Below are positions 47,229-55,319 of a DNA stretch of 64,000 nt, one piece after another. A model generated the notes under the pieces. That model searched no databases, was not told the DNA's origin, and worked only from the letters and a program-made list of their open reading frames with translations. Every line of letters begins with the position of its first letter. Position 1 is the first letter of the stretch. The translations under genes and the position numbers were made by a program. This DNA comes from Liminaster sp045576355 (GTDB lineage Bacteria > Bacteroidota > Bacteroidia > Bacteroidales > UBA3663): the NCBI GenBank assembly GCA_045576355.1, contig JAZNGG010000024.1, positions 1-64,000 of the forward strand, given 5' to 3'.

Positions 47229-47271
47229 TATATTTGCGGTGGGTTTCATTGAAAGCATGAAATCCACCACA
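47229..47271 (+). promoter_or_regulatory. Promoter and 5' UTR hairpin of the DUF4837 gene
   Basis: TATATTTG (47229-47236) is followed at once by GGTGGGTTTCAT pairing with ATGAAATCCACC (one mismatch, 7-nt loop, 47238-47271). The hairpin would be the very 5' end of the transcript and lacks a U tail, so an RNA-stabilising structure or a regulator site is more likely than a terminator. Confidence 0.5.
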
Positions 47272-47303
47272 AAAAGTATGTATATCATAATAATTCTATC
47301 CCA

Positions 47304-48347
47304 ATGAAAAAACTCTTATTTCTATTGTTAGGAATGACTCTTTTACTCCAAAGTTGTCAGAAAAGTGTAAAAGAGATGGTGATGCCCCAAGCCTCAGGCA
47401 CACCTTACGATCTTTATATTGTAGCAGCACCCAACCTCGAGTTTGGAACCCTTAAAGACACACTCACATCCATTTTTGCTGCCCCGATGGAGTGGACTCC
47501 TAATGGAGACCCACATTTCAGATTGCGCTATTTGACGACCGACAACTTCAAATCATCCATAATCCGTATAGTTGGCAATGTTATCTATCTTAATTTCGAT
47601 GCAGACAATGCTCAAACCCCTACGATCAAAATCGAAAGAGACACTTATGCCACGAGCCAAATCATCATAAAAATGTATGCTCAAAGTCCGGATGCATTAG
47701 CTTCATACATTCCACAATTTGCAGACCAATTACGCGACCTATTAGTCAAGACAGAACACAACCGAGCCATCCAAATATTGGACAAGGAGTTTTGTCGGGC
47801 ACAAGTTGATCGCCTTATAGAGATGCAAGAAGTTAGCATGAAGATCCCTCAGGAACTAAACACCCCCGGAATAGGGAAAGATTCGACATTCTTCTGGTGC
47901 ACAAACAATGCATTCAAGAAGCGATGTGACATTGTCGTATATTCCATACCATACACTGATGCCAATGTTTTCACCCTTGAGGGAGCAGTTGCGGTAAGAG
48001 ATTCGGTAATGAAAGCCAACATCGAAAGCGATGGTGTCAATAGCTACATGACCACCAATCGCAAATATGTTCTTCCCGAATATCAGGCGCTCAACGTTGG
48101 CGGCAAATATATCGGAGAACTTAAAGGTATGTGGCGTATAGAAAATGGTTTGATGGCAGGTCCGTTTATCTGCCATATCAGACTTGACGCGTTGAACCGA
48201 AGAGTCGTATTTGCCGAAGGATTCGTCTATGCCCCGGATGATGAAAAACGTAATTCTATCCGCAGACTTGAAGCTGCCCTTTATACTCTACGGCTTCCGT
48301 CAGACAATATAATTCCGGAAATAGAATTCTTTGAGGAGCCACTATAA
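47304..48347 (+). CDS. DUF4837 lipoprotein
   Basis: A 347-aa exported protein; the signal peptide ends in a lipobox (LLLQSC), so Cys is lipidated. It matches DUF4837, a Bacteroidetes-specific family of unknown role, with PYDLYIVAAPN near the start and TRKY/GPF blocks near GLMAGPFICH. It is 53 bp upstream of the PdxA-like gene and probably co-transcribed with it. Confidence 0.88.
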   Translation: MKKLLFLLLGMTLLLQSCQKSVKEMVMPQASGTPYDLYIVAAPNLEFGTLKDTLTSIFAAPMEWTPNGDPHFRLRYLTTDNFKSSIIRIVGNVIYLNFDADNAQTPTIKIERDTYATSQIIIKMYAQSPDALASYIPQFADQLRDLLVKTEHNRAIQILDKEFCRAQVDRLIEMQEVSMKIPQELNTPGIGKDSTFFWCTNNAFKKRCDIVVYSIPYTDANVFTLEGAVAVRDSVMKANIESDGVNSYMTTNRKYVLPEYQALNVGGKYIGELKGMWRIENGLMAGPFICHIRLDALNRRVVFAEGFVYAPDDEKRNSIRRLEAALYTLRLPSDNIIPEIEFFEEPL

Positions 48348-48400
48348 TTAATAATTCTCCTTCATACACTTTATTTATTATAACACTACAAAATTCATAC

Positions 48401-49495
48401 ATGAGAAAACTTCTAAGAGTGGGCATCACGCCCGGGGACATAAATGGTATCAGTTACGAATTGATATTAAAACTCCTCTCCTCTCCCGAGTTTCAAGAAA
48501 TATGCACACCATGCATCTTTGGTTCCTCAGCCGATAGTCACCGTTGGTCTCAAGCTTTAGGACTTGAAGCCATCAATGGGACACAAGTAAAATTGTCCAA
48601 AGATATAATTGACGGCAGAATCAACTGGATCAACCTTTCAGACACTGTTCAGGAGATCTCCATCGGGCAAAAGACCGAGGAGGCTCTCAAAACTGAAAAA
48701 GCCGCTATGACAGCAGCCCTTGAGGCATGGAAAAACAACGACATTGACTTGATCGTAACCACACCGGGACAGATCAATCAAGACAACGATGGCAAAAACT
48801 ATAGAGACCTCCTGAGCCAAGCGACAGAGACCGAAGAGACTCCATACACTCTTTACGTTGATGGCAGTAGCAGATTTATATTCCTACCTAAAGCAGAAAC
48901 AGAAGAGAAAGATGCTCTCTCCCTATTAAACTCATTACAGGCCATCAACGAGATTCTTAAACGAGACTTCCGATTGATCCGTCCGCGCATAGCCGTAGTT
49001 ACCCCCGAAGCCCCTGCCATCGTAAACAAACTGCCTAAAGTCTCATCTGAAGAGGAGGGAGAAACAACATCTCTAACACCTCTGCGTGAAGCCGTATTAG
49101 GTCTTCAGAGCGAAGGTTTGACAGTTTTCGGACCATTTGCCATCGACAATTTCTTCGAGCAGCAACTATTTAATCACTACGATGCCTGTATCATCATTTC
49201 CGAACAAGCAGTCTATGAAAAGCACATAAGTCAGATCGCTTCCGAATCCGGATATTGTTATACCGCGGGTCTCAATATCCTCCATACGTATCCAGCCTTA
49301 GATGCATCCTATCAGTCTGCCGGTAAAAACCTCTCTTCTCCCGATCCTTTACGCTATGCCATCTATGCCGGCATAGACATCTATCGAGCACGAAAGAGCT
49401 ATCGGGAATACACTCGTAAACCCCTCGAAAAGCAATGGGTACCACGAGGTAAAGACGACTACAAGTTAGACTTGACAAAAGAAGATCCCGCATAG
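48401..49495 (+). CDS. PdxA-like pseudoenzyme
   Basis: A 364-aa protein that keeps the PdxA outline (VGITPGDINGISYELILK at the start, AGK..SSPDPLRYAIYAGIDIYRARKSY near the end) and the length of 4-hydroxythreonine-4-phosphate dehydrogenase. The catalytic motifs are gone: TAPxNK reads TTPGQIN, GHTE reads ATETEE, the NPHAGE segment lacks its His, YHDQG reads IISEQAV, and RTSPDHGTA reads HTYPALDAS. The three metal-binding His are thus absent. It is not truncated or frameshifted, so a new, non-dehydrogenase role is inferred. Confidence 0.85.
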   Translation: MRKLLRVGITPGDINGISYELILKLLSSPEFQEICTPCIFGSSADSHRWSQALGLEAINGTQVKLSKDIIDGRINWINLSDTVQEISIGQKTEEALKTEKAAMTAALEAWKNNDIDLIVTTPGQINQDNDGKNYRDLLSQATETEETPYTLYVDGSSRFIFLPKAETEEKDALSLLNSLQAINEILKRDFRLIRPRIAVVTPEAPAIVNKLPKVSSEEEGETTSLTPLREAVLGLQSEGLTVFGPFAIDNFFEQQLFNHYDACIIISEQAVYEKHISQIASESGYCYTAGLNILHTYPALDASYQSAGKNLSSPDPLRYAIYAGIDIYRARKSYREYTRKPLEKQWVPRGKDDYKLDLTKEDPA

Positions 49496-49626
49496 TTTAA
49501 ATTGAGGGATTTAGAAGTTGTAATGTTTAATCCCCATCCCCTAACCCCCTTAGACATTTCAACTACTAAGTCCCTCTTTCTTTTGGTCTTTTACCAAATA
49601 AAAACTGAAAAGAAAAAAGGTGAAAA

Positions 49627-49772
49627 GCCATCAGCCATCGCGGACGAAGTCCTAAAAGCCATCGCCATCAGCCATCGGCAGGGCGCAGCCCATAAACCAC
49701 TCAACCCATAAACCACTCAACTGAGATAACAGAGCAAAGCCATCGCCATCAGCCATCGCAGGGCGCAGCCCT
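49627..49772. repeat. GCCATCGCC-type repeat with embedded mini-hairpins (copy 1)
   Basis: GC-rich intergenic array of GCCATC/GCCATA hexamers interrupted by short palindromes with 3-nt loops (GGACGAAGTCC, GGGCGCAGCCC). It fills the gap between the PdxA-like gene and murA; related arrays lie at about 51.8, 60.0 and 60.4 kb. Confidence 0.8.
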
Positions 49773-49800
49773 TTAACCCATAAACCCAAAACGAATCTCC

Positions 49801-51114
49801 ATGTCTTCATTTATTATCGAAGGCGGACATCGCCTGCATGGCGAAATTCGCCCACAAGGAGCTAAAAACGAAGCCCTTCAAGTCATTTGTGCAACATTAC
49901 TTTCTCCTCAAAAGATCACCATCAGCAATCTTCCGGAGATTCTTGATGTAATGAACCTTATCGAACTACTGAGACAGATGGGAGTCTCTGTCCACCGTGA
50001 AGGGGAAGGATCATTTAGTTTTTGCGCAGAAAGTCTGGACATGAACTATCTGCAAAGTGACGATTTCTTACGTCGCTCAGCCTCACTGCGAGGATCAGTC
50101 ATGATACTGGGACCCCTGGTGACACGCTTTGGTCGTGCACTCCTTCCGCAACCAGGAGGAGATAAGATAGGACGCAGACGTTTAGACACCCATTTCATCG
50201 GATTGGAAAAATTGGGGGCATCATTCGACTACGATGCAGAAAGAAAACTATACACCATCAATGCCCCCGACCAAGGTCTTTGCGGCACTTACATGCTCCT
50301 CGATGAGGCCTCCGTCACCGGCACAGCCAACATCATCATGGCAGCAGTACTTGCTTCGGGCACTACCACGATCTATAATGCAGCATGCGAACCTTATCTG
50401 CAGCAACTCTGCAAAATGCTCGTACGCATGGGAGCACAAATAGACGGGATCGGATCCAATCTGCTGACCATACGCGGTGTATCCTCTCTCTCCGGGACGA
50501 CACACGAAGTACTCCCGGACATGATCGAAGTGGGCAGTTTCATCGGCATGGCAGCAATGACCGGATCAGACCTTATCATAAAAAATGTCAGCATTCCGGA
50601 TTTGGGCATCATCCCGGATGCCTTCAGAAGGCTGGGCATTACGATCCATCAACACGGTGACGACCTCCACATCCCCACCCATGAGCATTACACCATCGAC
50701 TCATTCATCGACGGATCGATCATGAATATCTCTGATGCTCCCTGGCCGGGTTTGACTCCGGACCTTTTGAGCGTCATGCTTGTCACTGCCACACAAGCAC
50801 GGGGCGCAGTGCTCATACACCAAAAGATGTTTGAAAGCAGGCTCTTCTTCGTCGATAAACTCATCGACATGGGTGCACAAATCATCCTTTGTGACCCACA
50901 CCGAGCCACCGTGATAGGCATTGACAATCAGTATAAACTCCGCCATGCGACCATGACCTCCCCCGACATCCGCGCCGGCATCGCCCTCCTCATCGCTGCC
51001 ATGAGCGCCGAAGGGACAAGCACGATCCACAACATCGACCAGATAGATCGAGGATATCAGAACATTGACCAACGACTCAATGCTTTAGGAGCAAGGATAA
51101 CAAGAGCAGAATAA
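49801..51114 (+). CDS. murA: UDP-N-acetylglucosamine 1-carboxyvinyltransferase
   Basis: A 437-aa enzyme of the first committed step of peptidoglycan synthesis (PEP plus UDP-GlcNAc). Landmarks: GGHRLHGEIRPQGAKNEAL, LRGSVMILGPLVTRFGRA, and RPGSIRDIHD-like turns near the C-terminus. The active-site loop reads PQPGGDKIGRRRLD: residue 121 is Asp where most MurA have the fosfomycin-targeted Cys (C115 of E. coli). The same change occurs in Mycobacterium and Chlamydia and makes MurA insensitive to fosfomycin. First of a murA-rimM pair. Confidence 0.96.
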   Translation: MSSFIIEGGHRLHGEIRPQGAKNEALQVICATLLSPQKITISNLPEILDVMNLIELLRQMGVSVHREGEGSFSFCAESLDMNYLQSDDFLRRSASLRGSVMILGPLVTRFGRALLPQPGGDKIGRRRLDTHFIGLEKLGASFDYDAERKLYTINAPDQGLCGTYMLLDEASVTGTANIIMAAVLASGTTTIYNAACEPYLQQLCKMLVRMGAQIDGIGSNLLTIRGVSSLSGTTHEVLPDMIEVGSFIGMAAMTGSDLIIKNVSIPDLGIIPDAFRRLGITIHQHGDDLHIPTHEHYTIDSFIDGSIMNISDAPWPGLTPDLLSVMLVTATQARGAVLIHQKMFESRLFFVDKLIDMGAQIILCDPHRATVIGIDNQYKLRHATMTSPDIRAGIALLIAAMSAEGTSTIHNIDQIDRGYQNIDQRLNALGARITRAE

Positions 51115-51146
51115 AAATATTATCCATAGCACTACAGATAACAACA

Positions 51147-51704
51147 ATGATTGAGAAAAACCAACTCATAGCAATAGGGCGCATAGCCAAACCTCACGGT
51201 CTCAAAGGAGAAATGACTGCAGCTGTAGCCGATGACATTTTTGATCAGGTGGCAGACTGTCCCTACTTTGTCATAGAGATGGAGGGCATTTTTGTCCCCT
51301 TCTTCATAGAGAGTTACACCTTCCGCAGCGACACTACCATCTTATTAAAGTTTGATGAAATCGAGAGTCAGGAGAGTGCCAAAGAGCTGGCAGGCAAAGA
51401 GATCTATTTTGATCGTAAATGCTTCTCTCCCCAAGAGGCAGACGAATATGCTTCGACCGAAAGTGAGACCCCCGATCTGATCGGCTATGAAGTTATCGAT
51501 CGGCACAGCGGAGACTTGGGCAAAATCATCGACATTGATGATCAGACCGAAAACGTACTGTTTATCATAGCACATCACCAAACCGAACTGCTCGTACCGG
51601 CAGCTGATGATCTCATCATCGAAATCGATGACGAACACCGCACCATCCTCATGGACCTCCCGACAGGCTTGGTAGAAAGTGACTTGGCAGAAGTTGATCA
51701 ATAA
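51147..51704 (+). CDS. rimM: Ribosome maturation factor RimM
   Basis: A 185-aa 30S maturation factor acting at S19. The N-terminal beta-barrel has IAIGRIAKPHGLKGEM, and the C-terminal PRC-barrel has VLFIIAHHQTELLVPAADDLI. It starts 32 bp after murA on the same strand. Confidence 0.95.
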   Translation: MIEKNQLIAIGRIAKPHGLKGEMTAAVADDIFDQVADCPYFVIEMEGIFVPFFIESYTFRSDTTILLKFDEIESQESAKELAGKEIYFDRKCFSPQEADEYASTESETPDLIGYEVIDRHSGDLGKIIDIDDQTENVLFIIAHHQTELLVPAADDLIIEIDDEHRTILMDLPTGLVESDLAEVDQ

Positions 51705-51771
51705 GATCCGTTAGCCCCTTGTTTGGTTTAGAAGTTTAAAGGAAAGATGAAAGATGAAAGATGAAAACAAA

Positions 51772-51958
51772 GCCATCGCCATTGCCATAGCGGACGAAGT
51801 CCACGAGCCATAGCCCTCGCCATAGCCATCAGCCATCGCCATCGCCATAGCGGACGAAGTCCACGAGCCATAGCCATCGCCATAGCAGGGCGCAGCCCCA
51901 AAGCCATCGCCATAGCGGGCGAAGTCCACGAGCCATAGCCATAGCAGGGCGCAGCCCC
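51772..51958. repeat. GCCATCGCC-type repeat with embedded mini-hairpins (copy 2)
   Basis: The longest of the four arrays: repeated GCCATAGCC/GCCATCGCC units with GGACGAAGTCC (twice), GGGCGAAGTCC and GGGCGCAGCCC. It lies between rimM and the SDR gene; both strands read as low-complexity Ala/Met frames, so no gene is called. Confidence 0.85.
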
Positions 51959-51982
51959 TAAACCCCTCAACCCTTCAACCAC

Positions 51983-52771
51983 ATGAATCATCCAATAAAA
52001 AAAGCACTCATCATCGGAGCCACCTCCGGCATCGGGAGAGAAGTGGCACTTCGACTTGCCGCCGAAGGCTGGCACATCGGAGCAGTCGGGAGAAGAGAGG
52101 AGCGTCTCATCACATTACAACAGCAGATTCAGACCTCACACTCCGGCCGGGCAGATTACATCACAGCCGATGTGACACAAGAAGACAGCACCATGCGAAT
52201 CGCCCAACTGGTGGACAAGATGGGAGGCATCGATCTGTTTTTCCTCTCGTCCGGCATCGGATTTCAGAATGTCCGGCTCGATGTGACGCTTGAGTTACAA
52301 ACCATAATGACCAATTGTCAAGGCTTCGCCCGCATGGTGACATGGGCTTTTCACTATTTTCAGTCCCAAGACCCGACATTAAAAGCCTCCGGAAGACGAG
52401 GACACATTGCCGTCATCTCCTCCATAGCCGGAACTAAAGGACTGGGAGCAGCTCCTGCCTACTCCTCATCCAAGAGATTTCAAAACCACTACATGGAGTG
52501 CCTGACCCAACTCTCCCACATGAAACACCTCTCCATCGACTTTACCGACATCCGTCCGGGATTCGTTGCCACCGACCTACTTTCCGGAGGGCATTATCCA
52601 CTTCTGATGAAGCCATCTGCCGTTGCCCACGACATCGTTCGTGCATTAAAAAAGCGACGTCGGACTGTCACGATCGATTGGCGCTACCGGCTACTTGTTT
52701 TCTTTTGGAGGCTCATTCCTCGCTTCCTATGGATTCGGCTCCCCATCAGCACACAAAAGGAGAAAAACTGA
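51983..52771 (+). CDS. Short-chain dehydrogenase/reductase
   Basis: A 262-aa SDR. NAD(P)-binding GATSGIGREVALRLA near residue 10, VISSIAGTKG with catalytic Ser, and YSSSK with catalytic Tyr and Lys near residue 164. The C-terminus has a hydrophobic tail (LLVFFWRLIPRFLWIRLP) that may hold it at the membrane. The substrate is unknown. The YraN gene follows after 7 bp. Confidence 0.93.
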   Translation: MNHPIKKALIIGATSGIGREVALRLAAEGWHIGAVGRREERLITLQQQIQTSHSGRADYITADVTQEDSTMRIAQLVDKMGGIDLFFLSSGIGFQNVRLDVTLELQTIMTNCQGFARMVTWAFHYFQSQDPTLKASGRRGHIAVISSIAGTKGLGAAPAYSSSKRFQNHYMECLTQLSHMKHLSIDFTDIRPGFVATDLLSGGHYPLLMKPSAVAHDIVRALKKRRRTVTIDWRYRLLVFFWRLIPRFLWIRLPISTQKEKN

Positions 52772-52778
52772 GCGCATC

Positions 52779-53150
52779 ATGTCACAAAGCTACGACCTGG
52801 GAAAACTCGGAGAGGAACTGGCAGTCCGTCATCTGCAGCAAGAGGGATGCACCATCCTTCAGACCCGATGGCGACATCATCATCTCGAGCTGGACATCAT
52901 TGCTACCAATGGTGCAGAGATCATCATTGCCGAAGTGAAGACTCGGAGCACCAAGGAGTTTGGAGACCCTCTCGACTCCATCGATCACAAAAAAATCCTT
53001 CGCATAGTCAGGGCTACAGATGCCTACCTCAAGCAAAACTACATCCATCTCCCCTACCGCTTCGACCTCTTCGCCATCCTCATACACCCTGACGGGACTG
53101 TTGCCGAATTACGACACCTCGAAGACGCATTCTATCCTCCACTCGGTTAA
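52779..53150 (+). CDS. YraN/UPF0102 nuclease-fold protein
   Basis: A 123-aa protein of the UPF0102 family with a restriction-endonuclease-like core: GKLGEELAVRHLQQEG, ELDIIATNGAEIIIAEVKTR (D, E and K in nuclease positions), then RFDLFAILIHPDG. ATG 52779 is chosen; the open frame extends into the SDR gene. Its cellular task is not settled. Confidence 0.93.
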   Translation: MSQSYDLGKLGEELAVRHLQQEGCTILQTRWRHHHLELDIIATNGAEIIIAEVKTRSTKEFGDPLDSIDHKKILRIVRATDAYLKQNYIHLPYRFDLFAILIHPDGTVAELRHLEDAFYPPLG

Positions 53151-53331
53151 GATCGAGAAAAGAGATCATTACAACTCACCCCCGAATTAGAGACATCATT
53201 CTTTTTTAAAAAAGGGGGAACAAAGTTTTACAATAGTAGGATTGTTCTTATGCCAAAGACTCCATATATTTTATACAAATGTATATATCGACCATCAACA
53301 ATGATAATTTAAGAAAAAGTTGATGGATTAT

Positions 53332-53362
53332 TTTGTTGTTTGCACAACATATCGTAAATTTG
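53332..53362 (+). promoter_or_regulatory. Promoter of the structured-leader transcript
   Basis: TTTG (53332-53335), 19 nt, TAAATTTG (53355-53362); full consensus. Transcription would start near 53369, about 33 nt before the first structured leader. 53151-53331 holds no gene I can support. Confidence 0.8.
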
Positions 53363-53401
53363 CCCATGTTAAAACCTATTATTAACCTATAAAAGCATTA
53401 A

Positions 53402-53720
53402 AATAAGAAACAGACAGTACCCGATAACGCATATGAAGATCGCAATCAATAGTATTGCACTTCACCACGAGAAGCTTTAGTAACAAATTATTAACTTATG
53501 AGAGAGTTCTCTATCGGACTTGTTTAAATATTGGATTATGAGCTTTTAGCTCTTGTTCTCTTCATCTTGAATACCGCCAAACATTCATCACCGAGGACAA
53601 GCAGATGAAAGTTCACACCGGTAAGGGTGTGAATTGTTCGTGCTTGTCGGTGTAAAGGTCACTTGGCGGTAACCTAAGATGAAGGCGAGTAACGGATAGT
53701 TTACGCCTTTTTCTTTTTAT
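53402..53720 (+). ncRNA. Structured leader RNA, copy 1 (unrecognised family)
   Basis: About 315 nt with a dense secondary structure: CCGATA (53421) pairs TATCGG (53512), enclosing hairpins TGAAG-GCAAT/ATTGC-CTTCA (53434-53464) and GAGAA/TTCTC; then GAGC/GCTC; then a long four-part stem TTCATCTT/AAGATGAA, TACCGCCAA/TTGGCGGTA, GACAAGCA/TGCTTGTC, TTCACACC/GGTGTGAA (53561-53683); then a terminator hairpin (53684-53707) with a T-rich tail 10 bp before the lipoprotein ATG. It has its own promoter. The second copy at 54304 keeps the stems by compensatory changes. No known riboswitch is recognised. Confidence 0.8.
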
Positions 53721-53729
53721 ATTTACCCA

Positions 53730-54194
53730 ATGAAAAACTTAAAATTCTTACAGAAATTACTTTTTCTAATATTTATTGGAATTTCCATGTCTGCCATTCA
53801 GGCTTGTAGTGACGATAATGATCTTAAAGGAGAAAATTATGGAAACACGAAGACCTTATATAAAATTTGGCTTTTGACAGACTATTCTTCTGATGAATCA
53901 GACATTTATTGGCAATCCAATGAACTTGTATATTGGGGCGAATACTATTATTTTGATCAAAAAAGCGAGAAGCTTTATTGGAATAGTCGTCTAAACGGGG
54001 AAAACACGACTTATACTTTGGGCAAAATAAAAAGCATCAGTGTTGGCTCCACCTTTTCTGCTACCCGTGTGGGTGATTCTGAAGAAAAGATCACTTTTAC
54101 CATCAAAAAAATATCAGACAAACATTTACTTCTATATAATTCGCATGACGAATTATATAGAAGTTTTGTATCTTCCGATTATTTCGGCTATTAA
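53730..54194 (+). CDS. Small lipoprotein downstream of leader RNA 1
   Basis: A 154-aa exported protein; signal peptide with lipobox (ISMSAIQACS) and a beta-rich mature part rich in Tyr and Ser (LYKIWLLTDYSSDES, YYYFDQKSEKLYW). I recognise no family. Its signal peptide resembles that of the FISUMP-like lipoprotein at 56.1 kb (LLxxGISxxAxQACS), suggesting common ancestry of the leader. Its ATG follows the terminator of the structured RNA directly. Confidence 0.75.
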   Translation: MKNLKFLQKLLFLIFIGISMSAIQACSDDNDLKGENYGNTKTLYKIWLLTDYSSDESDIYWQSNELVYWGEYYYFDQKSEKLYWNSRLNGENTTYTLGKIKSISVGSTFSATRVGDSEEKITFTIKKISDKHLLLYNSHDELYRSFVSSDYFGY

Positions 54195-54303
54195 AAAGAC
54201 AACCATACTAAAATCTATTAACCGATTTAGGTCAAAACAAAACAGATTTTACCATAAGTTGTATTTTAAATCATATTAATTATTAACCCTCAAAAACATT
54301 TAT

Positions 54304-54620
54304 AATAAGAAACAGACAGTACCCGATGAGCACATTTGAAGACCGTAGCCCATGAGGTTACACTTCACCGTGAGAACCTTTAGTAACAAATTATTAACAT
54401 AGAAGAGCGTTCTCTTTCGGACTTGTTTAATTTTTAATTTTGGGCTTTTAGCTCTTGTTCTCTTCATCTTGAATACCGCCAATCATTCAATCACCGAGAA
54501 CAAGTAGAGAAAGGTTCACACCGGGTAAAGGTGTGGATTATTCGTACTTGTTGTTGATTAGGACAGATGATTACCTAAGATGAAAGCGAGTAACGGATAG
54601 TTTACGCCTTCTTTTATTTT
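54304..54620 (+). ncRNA. Structured leader RNA, copy 2
   Basis: A diverged duplicate of the 53402 element, between the two small-protein genes. Paired positions: CCGA/TCGG (54323, 54417), TGAAG-GTAGCC/GGTTAC-CTTCA (54337-54367), GAGAAC/GTTCTC, GGGC/GCTC, TTCATCTT/AAGATGAA (54463, 54577), AACAAGTA/TACTTGTT (54499, 54545), TTCACACC/GGTGTGGA (54515, 54530), then a terminator hairpin. Compared with copy 1, GACAAGCA/TGCTTGTC has become AACAAGTA/TACTTGTT: two base pairs changed on both sides. No promoter box is seen before it, so it is probably read through from upstream. Confidence 0.78.
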
Positions 54621-54629
54621 ACCTAAAAA

Positions 54630-55229
54630 ATGAAAAAAATAGCTTTGATAGTATGTGCATTGTGTCTGACATTAAATGAAGTATGTGCACAAAAATTTGT
54701 GAGTGATAGTACCAACGCTCCGGAAATTAATAAAGCAGAGGGACAATCCTCTGAAGGGCCCGAATCCTCCGAAGGATATAAAGATGCTTTTGACTTGATG
54801 TGGGATATCAACCCTGATACCGATTACCATTCACTTGGGTTAGGTTGGGACACCGGCAACGTAGGATATTTCACCTTAGGCACCGGCTTTGGTGGTCCGG
54901 AAGGGGTTAAAATGTTTGGTCTTTCTTTGGGTTGGGGTTTCAGAAAACGCCATGTCATTAACGACATTTTCCTCATTCAAGGGAAACTTTATCCCTATGC
55001 AGGATATTCATCTATGGAACTTGATTTAGGAGACAGCTCTGTCAGTGAAGAAGAATTTGCGTGGGGCTTGCAAGGCAATCTCTCTATCGGTTTTAAACTT
55101 TGGAACACTTCAGCCGGTAATTCGGTATTCTTGACCGGAGGATACTCTACCACTGCCCCGGAATTTGACTTTGGCAAAATAGGCGACAACGGATGTATTG
55201 CAGTTGGAATAACTGTAATTTATAACTGA
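54630..55229 (+). CDS. Exported outer-membrane-barrel-like protein downstream of leader RNA 2
   Basis: A 199-aa protein with signal peptide (LTLNEVCAQ), a Ser/Glu-rich linker (EGQSSEGPESSEG), then alternating beta strands with Gly and aromatics (YHSLGLGWDTGNVGYFTLG, FMGLSLGWGF-like) of a small porin- or OmpA-type barrel. No family is named with confidence. It begins 10 nt after the copy-2 structured leader. Confidence 0.75.
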   Translation: MKKIALIVCALCLTLNEVCAQKFVSDSTNAPEINKAEGQSSEGPESSEGYKDAFDLMWDINPDTDYHSLGLGWDTGNVGYFTLGTGFGGPEGVKMFGLSLGWGFRKRHVINDIFLIQGKLYPYAGYSSMELDLGDSSVSEEEFAWGLQGNLSIGFKLWNTSAGNSVFLTGGYSTTAPEFDFGKIGDNGCIAVGITVIYN

Positions 55230-55270
55230 TTAAGATAAACGTCTATAAACTCTCACCAATTATTAACCTC

Positions 55271-55300
55271 GGAGGATGGGCCTAAAACTGTCCATCCTCC
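55271..55300 (+). promoter_or_regulatory. 5' UTR hairpin of the 242-aa gene
   Basis: Perfect 9-bp stem GGAGGATGG/CCATCCTCC with a 12-nt loop, 19 nt before the ATG and with no U tail. Like the two upstream leaders it follows an ATTATTAACC sequence. A regulatory structure rather than a standard terminator. Confidence 0.5.
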
Positions 55301-55319
55301 ACATAAACAAAAAAAACTT

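Noticed and set aside
51711..52075. Minus-strand Met/Ala-rich ORFs (72 and 115 aa)
   Set aside because: They arise from GCCATCGCC repeats (MAMAMARGLRP) rather than a gene.
54040..54279. 79-aa ORF overlapping the 3' end of the lipoprotein gene
   Set aside because: Out-of-frame shadow of the 53730 gene and its AT-rich tail; no start context.
53402..54620. Group I/II intron, tmRNA or RNase P RNA
   Set aside because: No conserved core motifs of these RNAs are seen, no intron-encoded protein is present, and each copy ends in a plain terminator.
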